From Algoriphagus marinus (GTDB taxonomy: Bacteria > Bacteroidota > Bacteroidia > Cytophagales > Cyclobacteriaceae), in NCBI RefSeq assembly GCF_001936475.1, contig NZ_MSPQ01000005.1, positions 186,001-250,000 of the forward strand: a DNA stretch of 64,000 bases. Reading direction: 5' to 3'. How positions within the stretch are numbered: position 1 is the first letter of the stretch; each line of letters opens with the position of its first letter. This document shows positions 8,962-18,875 of this stretch, one piece after another. The position numbers were made by a program, and so were the translations under genes. The notes beneath the pieces are model-generated. The model saw nothing but the letters and a program-made list of their open reading frames with translations, was not told the origin of the DNA and did not search any database.

Positions 8962-11900
8962 TTAGAAAGTAACATTAACGCCGAAAGTGATCGTACGCGG
9001 AACCGGATAACCAGCCAAATCCACTCCTGGGCTTAGGTTACCTCCATCTCCTGCACCATTATTCTGCATACTTACTTCTGGATTTGATCCGCCCCAATAG
9101 TCAGTAAATACCCATACATTCTGTGCCGATCCGTAGACTCTGGCAGACTTAATCGCCTTCGGCAAATTCTTAAATGTATAACCAACAGTAATATTTCGAA
9201 TAGTGAAATACGATGCATCCCAAACAAAATTACTGTTTGGCCAGTCTCGCTCAATTCCAGTCACGTTTCCTCCACCTACTGTAGTACCAAAAATTCCAGC
9301 ACCTGGATTCTCAGGAGATCTAAAACGATCTGCTACTCTAGCCACCATATTAAATACCCCGTCCAGGTTTGCAGTAGAAAAGAGGTGTCTCATGTAAAGC
9401 TCATTACCTTGAGAACCTGAAGCGGTAATACTTGCGTCCCAGTTTTTCCAAGCAAAATTGTTGATGATACCATAAGTGAAGTCCGGAAATGGATTACCGA
9501 TAATGGTTCGGTCATCATTATCTCCACCAAACGTAATCACACCATCTCCATTGACATCCTCCAGCTTGATACTTCCAACTGTGGATCTTCCTGGAATTAC
9601 TGGTGAGTTTGCCAAATCTTCTGCATTGGCATAGTTACCTAATTTATTTAAGCCGTAGAATTGGCCAAAAGGCTTACCCACTTGGGTAATATGCCAGCTT
9701 CCATAGACTCTATCTATTCCATCAGCGAGCTCCAATACCTCATTTCTGTTAAAGGAAATATTTGCATTGGTAGTCCATCTGAAAGAACCGGTAGTATTTA
9801 CGGTTGTAAGCGAGAACTCATGTCCCCAAAACTTAATCTCCCCGATATTATCATTGAAATTGGTAAAGCCTGACTCCTGAGGAATCTGTACTGCATAAAG
9901 TAAGTTTGTGGTGTTTTTGGTATAAAAGTCATACACGAAAGTGATCCGATCATCCCATAAACCTAAGTCTAATCCAATATCAAATTGAGCTGTAGTTTCC
10001 CATCCTAAATTTGAGTTATTCAAGGAAGTTACACCAGCTCCAGGTACTACCGTATTTCCAAAAACTGCATTAATCGTGTTGTTAACCAATGCATATTGGG
10101 TGTAGTTACCGATATTATTGTTACCGGTCACTCCATAACTAGCTCTAAGCTTCGTAAAAGAAATAGCTGAGCTACTGTTAAGAAAACCCTCATCGGAAAG
10201 CACCCATCCTACTGAAGTGGAAGGGAAAACTCCCCAACGATTATCCGCTCCAAATCGAGATGAACCATCTCCTCTGATAGAAGCTGTAAATAAATACTTG
10301 CTCTTATAATTGTAAGTTAATCGAGAAAAAACCGAAGTTAAAGACCACTCTTCCACACCGGAAATTGTTCCATTTCGATTGACGTTGATCGCACCTTGGA
10401 TGGTTGGAAGTCGATCATCTGCATAAGTATCCGCCTGAATTCTAGTCCGATCACTTCGGAATCTCTGATTGGAGAAACCTAGCAAAGCCTCAAAATTATG
10501 GTCTCCTATACTTTTTCCATAGGTTGCAATATTTTCATTCAACCAAGATAAATCCTGAAATTCATCTCGTATAGAAACAGCAACTGTTGGTAAAGCGACA
10601 TTGATTGCGTTGGTCGCAGTGGATGGATTGAAGAAAAAGAAATTAGAATTTCTCAATTCCGCATTAAATGTAGACTTCAAAGAAAGCCCTTTGATTGGCT
10701 TCCATTCCACGTAAGTATTTGCCAGAACATTCAATACTTTGGTTTCATTGGTTATTTCATCCGCAGATCTCAACCAGTTTGGGTAAGCGAAGATATTTCC
10801 AGTGTTCGCAGGAAATCTATTAAAAGATGTCAATTCACCAGTTTCTGTGTAGATCGGCATCACCGGCCAAGTATGGAGCGCGTTGAATAAAATACCTGTA
10901 CCTCGGGACCCATCTGTTTGTGGTGTATTATCTACCACATAGCTGGGAGCTACATTAACTCCAATATTTACTTTGTCTGAAATTGCGTAATCAGTATTCA
11001 TTCGAAGAGAGAATCGCTCGTAATCTGTATTTCTCACTACCCCTTTTTGATCAAAAAAACCAGCGATAATAGCAGTATTGACCCGCTCCTTGTTTGAAGT
11101 AACCGTTAAGTTGTAAGAAGTAATTGGGGCTGTTTCCAACATTGCACCATACCAATCGTTGTTTTTTCCTCGGTAATCAGCAGGATTTTGGAAAATGTCC
11201 GGAACGGTCTGACCGGCATCTGTGTAATACTCCTTCTTAAACTGTGCAAATTCCTCTGCGTTCAGCATTTCCAATCTGCCTTTCTCAGGAACTGTTTGCC
11301 AGCCTGTAAAAACATTTAGATTCACATTGGTTTGACCCTTGCTCCCTTTTTTGGTGGTGATCAACACAACCCCGTTAGCAGCTCGAGAACCATAAAGGGA
11401 TGTGGAAGCAGCATCTTTTAGAACAGTAATTTCCTGGATTTCATCAGGGTTAATTGCATTGATATCACCTGTAATTGGGAATCCATCTACCACGTAAAGA
11501 GGTGCGCTACCTCCCGAAACAGAAAGTTGTCCTCTGATCCTTACGTTCATACCTTGACCAGGCTTACCAGTCGTTTGATTAATCTGAACTCCTGCAAGTC
11601 TACCTTGAAGCTTTTGAGCAACCGAAGAAACCGGTAAATCAGCAAGTTCTTTAGCCCCCACTGATTGGATCGCTCCAGTTACTTCCTTTTTAATCTGGCT
11701 ACCGTATCCCACTACTACCACTTCGGATAAATCCGACATAGATGTTTGAAGTGAAATATCGTAACTCGTCTGACCATTTTGGACTATAACTTCTCTCGCT
11801 GTATACCCGATAAAACTTACAACCAAAATGTCACCGGGGGAAGCTTGAATGCTGAAAACTCCATCAAGATCAGTCACGGTACCTACTTGTGTACCTTTGA

Positions 11901-12057
11901 TCATAATGGTTGCCCCTGGTACAGGCTCTCCTGTCTCGTCTTTTATCGTCCCGGTAATATTTGCAGACTGCGCAAATACCATTGGAACGGTAAATAAAAT
12001 AATTAGTAACATCCCAAGCAATCGGGAAATTACTGTGTTTTGGAAATGTTTTTTCAT
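8962..12057 (-). CDS. SusC/RagA-family TonB-linked outer-membrane transporter
   Basis: 1031 residues. Signal peptide (MLLIILFTVPMVFAQ), then a carboxypeptidase-regulatory-like domain (about 33-110: ITGTIKDETGEPVPGATI to SFIGYTAREVIV), the TonB-box/plug region (EVVVVGYGSQIKKEVTGAIQ near 115-135; LYVVDGFPITGDINAINPDE near 190), and a beta-barrel ending in the aromatic residue of RTITFGVNVTF. It imports oligosaccharides across the outer membrane with TonB energy, together with the SusD lid encoded next to it. The upstream region holds an AGGATAG-type dyad (12121-12194) that may bind the regulator of the locus. No hybrid two-component or SusR-type regulator is visible nearby. Confidence 0.95.
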   Translation of the reverse strand: MKKHFQNTVISRLLGMLLIILFTVPMVFAQSANITGTIKDETGEPVPGATIMIKGTQVGTVTDLDGVFSIQASPGDILVVSFIGYTAREVIVQNGQTSYDISLQTSMSDLSEVVVVGYGSQIKKEVTGAIQSVGAKELADLPVSSVAQKLQGRLAGVQINQTTGKPGQGMNVRIRGQLSVSGGSAPLYVVDGFPITGDINAINPDEIQEITVLKDAASTSLYGSRAANGVVLITTKKGSKGQTNVNLNVFTGWQTVPEKGRLEMLNAEEFAQFKKEYYTDAGQTVPDIFQNPADYRGKNNDWYGAMLETAPITSYNLTVTSNKERVNTAIIAGFFDQKGVVRNTDYERFSLRMNTDYAISDKVNIGVNVAPSYVVDNTPQTDGSRGTGILFNALHTWPVMPIYTETGELTSFNRFPANTGNIFAYPNWLRSADEITNETKVLNVLANTYVEWKPIKGLSLKSTFNAELRNSNFFFFNPSTATNAINVALPTVAVSIRDEFQDLSWLNENIATYGKSIGDHNFEALLGFSNQRFRSDRTRIQADTYADDRLPTIQGAINVNRNGTISGVEEWSLTSVFSRLTYNYKSKYLFTASIRGDGSSRFGADNRWGVFPSTSVGWVLSDEGFLNSSSAISFTKLRASYGVTGNNNIGNYTQYALVNNTINAVFGNTVVPGAGVTSLNNSNLGWETTAQFDIGLDLGLWDDRITFVYDFYTKNTTNLLYAVQIPQESGFTNFNDNIGEIKFWGHEFSLTTVNTTGSFRWTTNANISFNRNEVLELADGIDRVYGSWHITQVGKPFGQFYGLNKLGNYANAEDLANSPVIPGRSTVGSIKLEDVNGDGVITFGGDNDDRTIIGNPFPDFTYGIINNFAWKNWDASITASGSQGNELYMRHLFSTANLDGVFNMVARVADRFRSPENPGAGIFGTTVGGGNVTGIERDWPNSNFVWDASYFTIRNITVGYTFKNLPKAIKSARVYGSAQNVWVFTDYWGGSNPEVSMQNNGAGDGGNLSPGVDLAGYPVPRTITFGVNVTF

Positions 12058-12120
12058 AAGATTGGGTTTATGTTAATGGCACTATTACTTTCTCCAAGTA
12101 CCTGATTAACCAAGCAGATT

Positions 12121-12194
12121 CTATCCTGCACAATCCTGTATTTCAGTGGTTTATAAAAAAATATAAATGTAAAATTCACAGGATAGAACAGGAT
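12121..12194. promoter_or_regulatory. ATCCTG dyad in the divergent susC / SGNH-cytochrome promoter region
   Basis: The stretch 12121-12139 holds two ATCCTG half sites (CTATCCTGC and ACAATCCTGT), and 12178-12194 holds two in reverse (ACAGGATAG and ACAGGAT), giving an imperfect dyad of 17 with 17 bases (13 matches). It lies 63 bp from the SusC start and about 160 bp from the plus-strand gene at 12357. The rest of the 299-bp gap is AT-rich with no open frame. Regulatory role is inferred. Confidence 0.45.
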
Positions 12195-12356
12195 GGTAGT
12201 ACCCATGATTTATGTATTTATAATATAAATAGGTGTGCTTGCAAAAAAGTGATTATAAAGACTTGTTCATACTTATTAAAAAAAAACTGTCGAGCATTAT
12301 TTAATTGAAATCCATCTACAATTTCGCTATAATTAGAATCTAATTTTATTCCCGAA

Positions 12357-15300
12357 ATGACATATAAAATAAATTTCTCCCTGTTTTTAATCATTTTGGT
12401 AGCAGGAATAAGTTTCCAATGCACCGAAAAAAAGACACTGGATCTTGCTCAAAATACCCGCATTGCCCTTGTCGGAAACAACCTCCCCTCTAGGATGATG
12501 AATTATGGGACTTTTGAGACGGAACTTTACCTCCGTTATCCTGAAAAGGATCTGATAATTCGTAACATGGGAGATCCTGGTGACACTCCTGGCTTTCGGC
12601 CTAGATCTGGCACAAATGATCCATGGGCATTCCCTGGAGCTGCTGATTATCAAGATGAATATGCCACCCCTTCAGGTTCAGAGGGATTTTTGGAAAAACC
12701 CGATCAATGGCTAACAAGACTAAAGGCTGACATAGTCATTGGATTCTTTGGCTTCAATGAGTCCTTTCAGGGCGAGGCTGGATTAGAGAATTTTAAAGCA
12801 GAATTGGATGCATGGATCAAACATTCCCTTCGACAGAAATACAATGGAGACACACTTCCTCAATTGGCCATAGTTTCTCCGATTGCAATGGAGGATCTTT
12901 CTGCAAAAATAGATGTGCCTGACGGGAAAGCTCAAAACGAATTAATTGAGCTTTACGCTGAGGGAATGGCTGAAGTGGCCGCACAAAATAAAGTGCTTTT
13001 TGTAAATGCTTTTACCCCAAGTCTAAAATGGTATGCCGAATCTGATTTGGATCTTACCATCGATGGCTCTCAGTTAAATCAAGCTGGCTATGAAAAGCTT
13101 AGCAAGCTGCTGGCAGATGAGATTTTTGGCAAAAGTCCAATTAAAGCAGAGGCTAATAGAGAGTTAATAGAAGAAGCTGTCACAGAAAAAAATTGGCTCT
13201 GGCTCAATGACTACAAAATCCCAAATGGAGTTCATGTCTTTGGCCGTAGATACGATCCTTTTGGTCCAGATAACTATCCCTACGAACAGGAAAAAATCCG
13301 TCAGATGACTGCTATTCGCGATACTGCGATTTGGATGGCGACCAAAGGGGAAGTCAAAGATTTAGCGGCTGCAGATGCAAAAACCCGATCTTTGCCGGAA
13401 GTCAAAACAAACTACAATCCTGATCAAAACGGAAGCTTAGAATATAAATATGGTGAAGATGCGCTTAAGGAAATTAAAACAGCGCCTGGCTATAAAATTG
13501 AGCTCTTTGCTTCTGAATCTGAATTTCCGGATCTGGCAAATCCAGTTCAGCTTTCTTTTGACAACAAAGGAAGACTTTGGGTGGCGACCATGCCAAGCTA
13601 TCCACATTACAAACCTGGTGATCCGAGACCAAAGGATAAATTGATCATTCTCGAAGACACCAACAATGACGGCAAAGCGGACAAACAAACCACTTTTTCC
13701 GAAGATTTACATATTCCTGTTGGCTTCGAATTGGCTCCGGAAGGGGTGTATGTTTCTCAGGGGAACAATCTGATCTTACTTATCGACGATAATAAAGATG
13801 ACAAAGCTGATCGTAAAGAAATTTTATTAAGTGGTTTTGACGACCACGATACGCATCATGCGATTTCAGCTTTCACCACCGATGAATCGGGTGCGATTTA
13901 TATGGCGGAAGGGGTATTTCTTCATACTAACGTGGAGACTTCTTATGGCCCTGTCCGCGCGACTAATGGAGGTTTTTACAGATATCAACCCCAGCGTCAC
14001 CACTTGGAGCGAGTGAATCAAGTGAGTATCCCTAATCCTTGGGGAATAGCTTTTGATGACTGGGGACAAAACTTCTACGCAGAAACTTCTGGTCCAAATG
14101 TCAATTGGATGCTTCCGGGATCAACTTTGCCCCGCTACGGGAATTCGAACTTCAAAGGTCCTAATATGATCGAAAAAGCACAGATGGTCCGTCCGACTTC
14201 AGGCTTGGAATTCATTCATAGCCGTCACTTCCCAGATGAGGTGCAGGGTGATATGATCATCAATAATACTATCGGATTCTTAGGAACCAAGCAACACCAA
14301 ATGGTGGAAGATGAGGTTGGTTTTCACACCAAATTCCGCCAGGACCTTGTTTATTCTACAGATCGAAATTTCCGACCAGTGGATATGGAGTTTGCACCAG
14401 ACGGTTCATTATATATTGTAGATTGGCATAATATCCTGATTGGTCACATGCAACACAACGCTAGGGATCCACTCAGAGATCACGTACATGGAAGGATTTA
14501 TCGGGTGACTTATCCAAGCAGACCTTTGGTGACTCCGGCCAAAATAGACGGAGCAAGTATCCCGGAATTACTGGAAAACCTTAAACTTCCTGAATACAGA
14601 ACTCGCTATCGTACGCGACGCGAGCTACGGGGAAGAGAAAAAGGAGAAGTCATAGCAGCGGTAAAAACTTGGGTTGCAAACTTAGATTCAAATGACCCAA
14701 ATTATGAGCACAATCGCTTGGAAGCACTTTGGGTAACTTGGGGAGCTAATCAAGTGAATCAAGAGCTATTGCGTGAGCTGGCAAAATCATCAGATCATCG
14801 GGTTCGTGCTGCTGCAACTCGAGTGGTTAGGTATACGGGCCATCAAGTCAAAGATCAAGACGAATTGCTATTGGCAGCTGCCAAAGATCCAAATGGTCAT
14901 GTACGAATGGAGGCAATCGTCGCTGCAAGTTGGCTACCGAGAGAAAAAGGCCTTCCAATTCTTGAAGAATCGGCAAAACAGCCTCAAGATGAAACCTGGA
15001 TAAAAGGAACTTTAGAAACTGCAATTGCTCATTTGAATGGGCTTTCAGTGACTGAGAAAAAAGAAGAAGACATCAAGTCTTCACTAACTGGTTCGGATCG
15101 CGAATTATTTATTCTGGGCAAAGAAATTTATGCACGTGACGGTTTCTGTTCCACTTGCCATCAGGCCGATGGTGGCGGACTTTCAGCTTCCCAATTTCCC
15201 CCACTCCGAGGCACTCCATGGGTGACAGGAAGTCCTGAGCGGATGATCAAGGTCGTGTTGAAAGGATTGATGGGTGAGATGGAAGTTGCTGGAAAAGTCT

Positions 15301-15509
15301 ATCCCGGTCAAGTTCCTATGACGCCTTACGAAGGCATGCTGGATGATACAGAAATAGCTGCCGTCTTGACTTATGTTCGAAATTCATTTGGAAACAATGC
15401 CTCTGCGGTATCTCCTGATTTGGTGAAAAAGATTCGCGAGGAAGTCAAGGATAAAGAAGGCTTTTGGAATGCTTCTGAATTGTTGAAGATGCATCCGTTG
15501 GAGAAGTGA
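12357..15509 (+). CDS. SGNH hydrolase-like + PVC-type beta-propeller + HEAT + cytochrome c fusion lipoprotein
   Basis: 1050 residues, starting with a lipoprotein signal peptide (MTYKINFSLFLIILVAG, Cys22 in SFQC). Residues about 30-260 resemble an SGNH/GDSL domain (IALVGNNLPSRMMN, IGFFGFNESF, DGSQLNQAGYEKLS). Residues about 370-740 form a dehydrogenase-like propeller (LWVATMPSYPHYKPGDPRPK, FGPVR-type blades, DMEFAPDGSLYIVDWHN). Residues about 760-900 are HEAT-like helices (DHRVRAAATRVVRY, DPNGHVRMEAIVAA), and a cytochrome c domain carries CSTCH at 931-935. It is probably a periplasmic or surface redox enzyme acting on sugar-type substrates and is related to the propeller lipoprotein at 4537-7212. 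It is divergent from susC and 108 bp before the FG-GAP gene. Confidence 0.8.
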   Translation: MTYKINFSLFLIILVAGISFQCTEKKTLDLAQNTRIALVGNNLPSRMMNYGTFETELYLRYPEKDLIIRNMGDPGDTPGFRPRSGTNDPWAFPGAADYQDEYATPSGSEGFLEKPDQWLTRLKADIVIGFFGFNESFQGEAGLENFKAELDAWIKHSLRQKYNGDTLPQLAIVSPIAMEDLSAKIDVPDGKAQNELIELYAEGMAEVAAQNKVLFVNAFTPSLKWYAESDLDLTIDGSQLNQAGYEKLSKLLADEIFGKSPIKAEANRELIEEAVTEKNWLWLNDYKIPNGVHVFGRRYDPFGPDNYPYEQEKIRQMTAIRDTAIWMATKGEVKDLAAADAKTRSLPEVKTNYNPDQNGSLEYKYGEDALKEIKTAPGYKIELFASESEFPDLANPVQLSFDNKGRLWVATMPSYPHYKPGDPRPKDKLIILEDTNNDGKADKQTTFSEDLHIPVGFELAPEGVYVSQGNNLILLIDDNKDDKADRKEILLSGFDDHDTHHAISAFTTDESGAIYMAEGVFLHTNVETSYGPVRATNGGFYRYQPQRHHLERVNQVSIPNPWGIAFDDWGQNFYAETSGPNVNWMLPGSTLPRYGNSNFKGPNMIEKAQMVRPTSGLEFIHSRHFPDEVQGDMIINNTIGFLGTKQHQMVEDEVGFHTKFRQDLVYSTDRNFRPVDMEFAPDGSLYIVDWHNILIGHMQHNARDPLRDHVHGRIYRVTYPSRPLVTPAKIDGASIPELLENLKLPEYRTRYRTRRELRGREKGEVIAAVKTWVANLDSNDPNYEHNRLEALWVTWGANQVNQELLRELAKSSDHRVRAAATRVVRYTGHQVKDQDELLLAAAKDPNGHVRMEAIVAASWLPREKGLPILEESAKQPQDETWIKGTLETAIAHLNGLSVTEKKEEDIKSSLTGSDRELFILGKEIYARDGFCSTCHQADGGGLSASQFPPLRGTPWVTGSPERMIKVVLKGLMGEMEVAGKVYPGQVPMTPYEGMLDDTEIAAVLTYVRNSFGNNASAVSPDLVKKIREEVKDKEGFWNASELLKMHPLEK

Positions 15510-15510
15510 T

Positions 15511-15571
15511 TGGGATTGGAAGATTGGAAAATTAGGGAAATTGAGAGAATAGGGAATTAGAGATTGGGAGA
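15511..15571. repeat. AT-rich intergenic repeat, copy C (degenerate)
   Basis: Right after the stop of the SGNH-cytochrome gene the sequence repeats GATTGGAAGATTGGAAAATT-like units and then diverges into AGGGAATTAGAGATTGGGAG. It is the loosest match in the family of repeats at 867, 2184 and 41369. Confidence 0.45.
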
Positions 15572-15617
15572 TTTACCACAGGATTCATTTATTCAACAAT
15601 TCCCCTATCTTAATTTC

Positions 15618-16721
15618 ATGAAATATCTGTTAACGCCCCTTCTTTTCATCGCTTTTTTTTCTGCAAAAGCACAAACTATTTCCTTCGAGAAGAAAGTCAT
15701 CGCCTTCGAATCCTTCGAATCAGTAGGGATTATGAATGTGGATAATGATGGGAATCCTGATTTAGTATCCGGAAGCTATTGGTATAAGGGGCCGGAGTTT
15801 CTTGACCGAAGTTTTATCGGGCAGGTCAAGCGATATGGTGAATACTATGAAGATTTCTCAACCATTCCAATGGATGTCAATGGAGATGGGCAAATGGATT
15901 TCATCACAGGAGGTTGGTTTGAAGGGAAATTAATCTGGAAAGAAAACCCCGGAAAAGCGATTGAATGGCCAATTCATTTGATTGCTGAAACAGGGAATAT
16001 CGAAACCATCGCTGCTTGGGATATCGATGGAGATGGCACACTTGAAATCGTGCCAAATACTCCCCGGAAGGCACTCGCCTATTACAAAATGACTGGCGCA
16101 GATCAATTTCAGAAATTCCCAGTGGCAGATTTACATGGACATGGATTGGGCTTTGGTGATATCAATGGAGACGGACGCGGTGACTTGGTAGTCTCCGATG
16201 GTTGGCTGGAAGCTCCAAAAGATCTCGCCAATGGCAAATGGATTCATCATCAGGTATTCCAACTCCAAGATGCTAGTATTCCGATTATAGTCACAGATGT
16301 AAATAATGATGGCTTGGCAGATTTGATTGTGGGCCAAGGCCATGACTATGGACTTTTTTGGCTAGAGCAAAGCAAAAAGGGTGATGAAATCAATTTTATA
16401 AAACATGAAATTGATCCTTTCAACTCTCAATACCATACCATGAAATGGCTTGATCTAAATGGAGACGGCAAGATGGAACTACTCACCGGAAAGCGCTATC
16501 GCGCCCACAATGGAAAGGATCCAGGAGGAAAAGAAGAAGCAGGATTATATTATTTTCAGTGGAATGGAAGCTCATTTACCAAAAATGTGATCAGCTATGG
16601 ACCACTTGAATCTGGCAAAGGGACAGGACTTTATTTTTCTACTGGCGATCTTAATGGCGATGGGAAAATAGATATTGCTGTAGCTGGAAAAGATGGCTTA
16701 GTGGTATTTTTTCAGAAATAA
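15618..16721 (+). CDS. Secreted FG-GAP/VCBS repeat protein
   Basis: 367 residues from the ATG at 15618, chosen over an in-frame ATG at 15564 because it starts directly with a signal peptide (MKYLLTPLLFIAFFSAKAQ). The rest is a string of calcium-binding FG-GAP/VCBS blades: NVDNDGNPDLVSG, DVNGDGQMDFITGG, DIDGDGTLEIVP, DINGDGRGDLVVSDG, DVNNDGLADLIVGQG, DLNGDGKMELLTG and DLNGDGKIDIAVAGKDG, seven in all, fitting a complete beta-propeller. It has no recognisable catalytic motif and probably binds a glycan or supports the neighbouring cytochrome protein. Its last 23 codons have a decayed duplicate at 23984-24055. Confidence 0.85.
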   Translation: MKYLLTPLLFIAFFSAKAQTISFEKKVIAFESFESVGIMNVDNDGNPDLVSGSYWYKGPEFLDRSFIGQVKRYGEYYEDFSTIPMDVNGDGQMDFITGGWFEGKLIWKENPGKAIEWPIHLIAETGNIETIAAWDIDGDGTLEIVPNTPRKALAYYKMTGADQFQKFPVADLHGHGLGFGDINGDGRGDLVVSDGWLEAPKDLANGKWIHHQVFQLQDASIPIIVTDVNNDGLADLIVGQGHDYGLFWLEQSKKGDEINFIKHEIDPFNSQYHTMKWLDLNGDGKMELLTGKRYRAHNGKDPGGKEEAGLYYFQWNGSSFTKNVISYGPLESGKGTGLYFSTGDLNGDGKIDIAVAGKDGLVVFFQK

Positions 16722-16887
16722 AATTTTCTTTTAAATAACTATGCCAACCATATTTTAAGGAAAGTTCCTAAATCCTGATGAAAAACAACTCGATATTAGA
16801 GTTAAACCAAAAAAGCAAATAGGCATAAACTGAACTAACAGGAACAAATATCTCCAAATTTAAATATTGAAAAGTAGGCCTAAAATG

Positions 16888-17544
16888 TCATTCATTCAAA
16901 AGCTTTAAGCCTTCCAATGCAGAGGTATCCCCGGGATTGAGCAGAAGTACTTTTTGGAAAAGTATTGTTGCTTCTCTTGTTTTTTGAAGACTGAGCTTAT
17001 TCCAAGCAAGTAGTATCAAGCCATCATAATCAAAGGGATAGAGATTTACTACTTTTTCCAGATAGGGATCTGCCTTTTCAAAATTTGCACGATTGTAATA
17101 AATAAGACCTATCCTGTAATTTACCAGCGAATTTTGAGGATCTATTTTCAGAATCCTGAGGTAAACCTCTTCCACTTCAGTCCACTTTCCTTGCACAGAA
17201 AGAGGCAGTACAAGTCCAAATTTCGGTTCTATCGCATAGGGCTTTAAATTTACCGCTTTGTTGTAAAAATCTTCAGACTCCTGGAGTTTTGAACTCTGGT
17301 AATTAAGCCAACCTAACCTGAGGTTCATTTCATATGAATCCGATTTATAAACCTCTTTGATTTTTTCAATAGCACCATTAAAATCACCCTTATTTTCTAA
17401 AGCATAGCTCTCCTTGAATGCATTTACTAGTTTATCCTGAGCAAAGGAACTTATAGAAATCAAAAGAAAAACCAATCCAAAAAATCCCCATTTCTTAAAT
17501 GGAAAATCAGAAAGGTTTAGGAATTTTTTAGTTAAAATTTCCAT
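16888..17544 (-). CDS. Exported tetratricopeptide-repeat protein
   Basis: 218 residues. The N-terminus has a membrane/signal segment (WGFFGLVFLLISISSFAQ, residues about 19-36). Four to five TPR units follow (for example ALENKGDFNGAIEKIKEVYK, LGWLNYQSSKLQESEDFYNK, YRIGLIYYNRANFEKADPYL, LAWNKLSLQKTREATILFQK). It is probably periplasmic or attached to the envelope and holds partner proteins together. It is the last gene of a six-gene operon: its start overlaps the end of the outer-membrane protein gene by 13 bp. No terminator is obvious downstream. The function is unknown beyond a scaffold role. Confidence 0.8.
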   Translation of the reverse strand: MEILTKKFLNLSDFPFKKWGFFGLVFLLISISSFAQDKLVNAFKESYALENKGDFNGAIEKIKEVYKSDSYEMNLRLGWLNYQSSKLQESEDFYNKAVNLKPYAIEPKFGLVLPLSVQGKWTEVEEVYLRILKIDPQNSLVNYRIGLIYYNRANFEKADPYLEKVVNLYPFDYDGLILLAWNKLSLQKTREATILFQKVLLLNPGDTSALEGLKLLNE

Positions 17545-18875
17545 GATAGTATTGCAGTTAAAGATTGAAGTTGATACGATTTAAGATTTTGTTCTTGAGT
17601 CAAGTCAGATAGTGTTTGAAAACTACTGCTATTTGAAAAATGACTAAAATCCAGAGTAAGTTTCCAGTTTGGATGAGGTAAGACAATAGCCCGCATTCCC
17701 AAGCGGCTTTCAATTTTATCCAGTCGATTAAAAACGACTAGACCTTGTTTGGTAAAATAATTTTCTATTTCCCCGAACGTCCCAAAACCCTCCAGCCAAA
17801 GAAAATTAGTCACTTTTGCTCCTATTTCTTGATTGAAAATAAACCTTTTGACTGAGGAAGAATTCGCAAATTCCTGACTTTGGAAGGTGAAAACGGAGAA
17901 GGTATAAAAATTCAAGTTTCCCAAAGGGAAAAGAGTCAGATTCAAATCAGACTGAATCTGTTTGCCATTGTTGATCGTGCCATAATAGGCTGTTGCACCT
18001 AGATCCAGATTCATGAAATTTTTCGAAATCGACCCGAAGACCAAAAAATCAGAATCCTTTAGCGTACTGCTCACTAGCTGGGTTTGTTGTCCATTTCCTA
18101 CTCCGACCGCCTGCTGCTGGAGATATGAAATATTCAGATAATGTCCTCCAGCTGAAAGATGAACCCCTTGCCCTAGATAGAATGATGCTCCGGCATAATA
18201 CTGCCAGGAATCAGAAACATAGCTCGTGTTTTGAATCGGAATATCTCCGTCCTGACTATAATAGAACTGGGTAGCCTGTAAGACACTGAAACCTTGATAA
18301 AGATTGAAGCGACTACTTATATCTAAGTCCAATCCCAGAAAGCCATAATGATGAAAACGGGGGATAAATTGATATCCTTCGGCAAGAGGATCAACATCAG
18401 CAGAGAATTCATCAATTACTTTTTGATCAGTAATTTGGGTGTAATTGTAGGCCAGTTCAAGTCCTTTCAAAACTTTGGATTGATCGGTTTGAGTTTTAAT
18501 TTTCATTTGAGGTGAAAATCCTAGAGCCACCAATTTTGCCTGAGACTCTCTTCCTGACCACAGGTAAGAATAGTAAAGATATTCCTGAACATACTCCTCC
18601 TTATTAATCTCCATAGCCCCTTCAAAATACTTTGCAGCTTGGTGATAATTACCCTTTTTGAAATAGGCAATTCCTAAACGCACTCTCAAGTAATAGTAAT
18701 CAATCCCTTGATCAAGCGCATTCGTTCCTTCAAGGATTAATCTCTCCCAGTCGTTTTGAATAAATAACTCATAAGTCCTGGCATCAACCTGGGACAGACT
18801 CAGCTTACCCTGAGCTTTGGCTTCCCATAAAGCTGAAAATGCAACAAAAACTAAAAGGATCAGTCTCTTACACAT
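17532..18875 (-). CDS. YaiO-like outer-membrane beta-barrel protein with N-terminal TPR
   Basis: 447 residues with a signal peptide (MCKRLILLVFVAFSALWEAKAQ). Residues about 35-130 are TPR-like (YYYLRVRLGIAYFKKGNYHQ). From about residue 150 the chain is a series of alternating amphipathic strands rich in aromatic residues, ending FLKSYQLQS-like strands and a terminal Phe (TAILSWKF), the mark of an outer-membrane barrel. The layout matches the YaiO family; no substrate is known. It overlaps the UT/M23 gene upstream by 16 bp and the TPR gene downstream by 13 bp, so its product probably works with them in the envelope. The family name is a structural judgement and less certain than the barrel call. 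Confidence 0.7.
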   Translation of the reverse strand: MCKRLILLVFVAFSALWEAKAQGKLSLSQVDARTYELFIQNDWERLILEGTNALDQGIDYYYLRVRLGIAYFKKGNYHQAAKYFEGAMEINKEEYVQEYLYYSYLWSGRESQAKLVALGFSPQMKIKTQTDQSKVLKGLELAYNYTQITDQKVIDEFSADVDPLAEGYQFIPRFHHYGFLGLDLDISSRFNLYQGFSVLQATQFYYSQDGDIPIQNTSYVSDSWQYYAGASFYLGQGVHLSAGGHYLNISYLQQQAVGVGNGQQTQLVSSTLKDSDFLVFGSISKNFMNLDLGATAYYGTINNGKQIQSDLNLTLFPLGNLNFYTFSVFTFQSQEFANSSSVKRFIFNQEIGAKVTNFLWLEGFGTFGEIENYFTKQGLVVFNRLDKIESRLGMRAIVLPHPNWKLTLDFSHFSNSSSFQTLSDLTQEQNLKSYQLQSLTAILSWKF

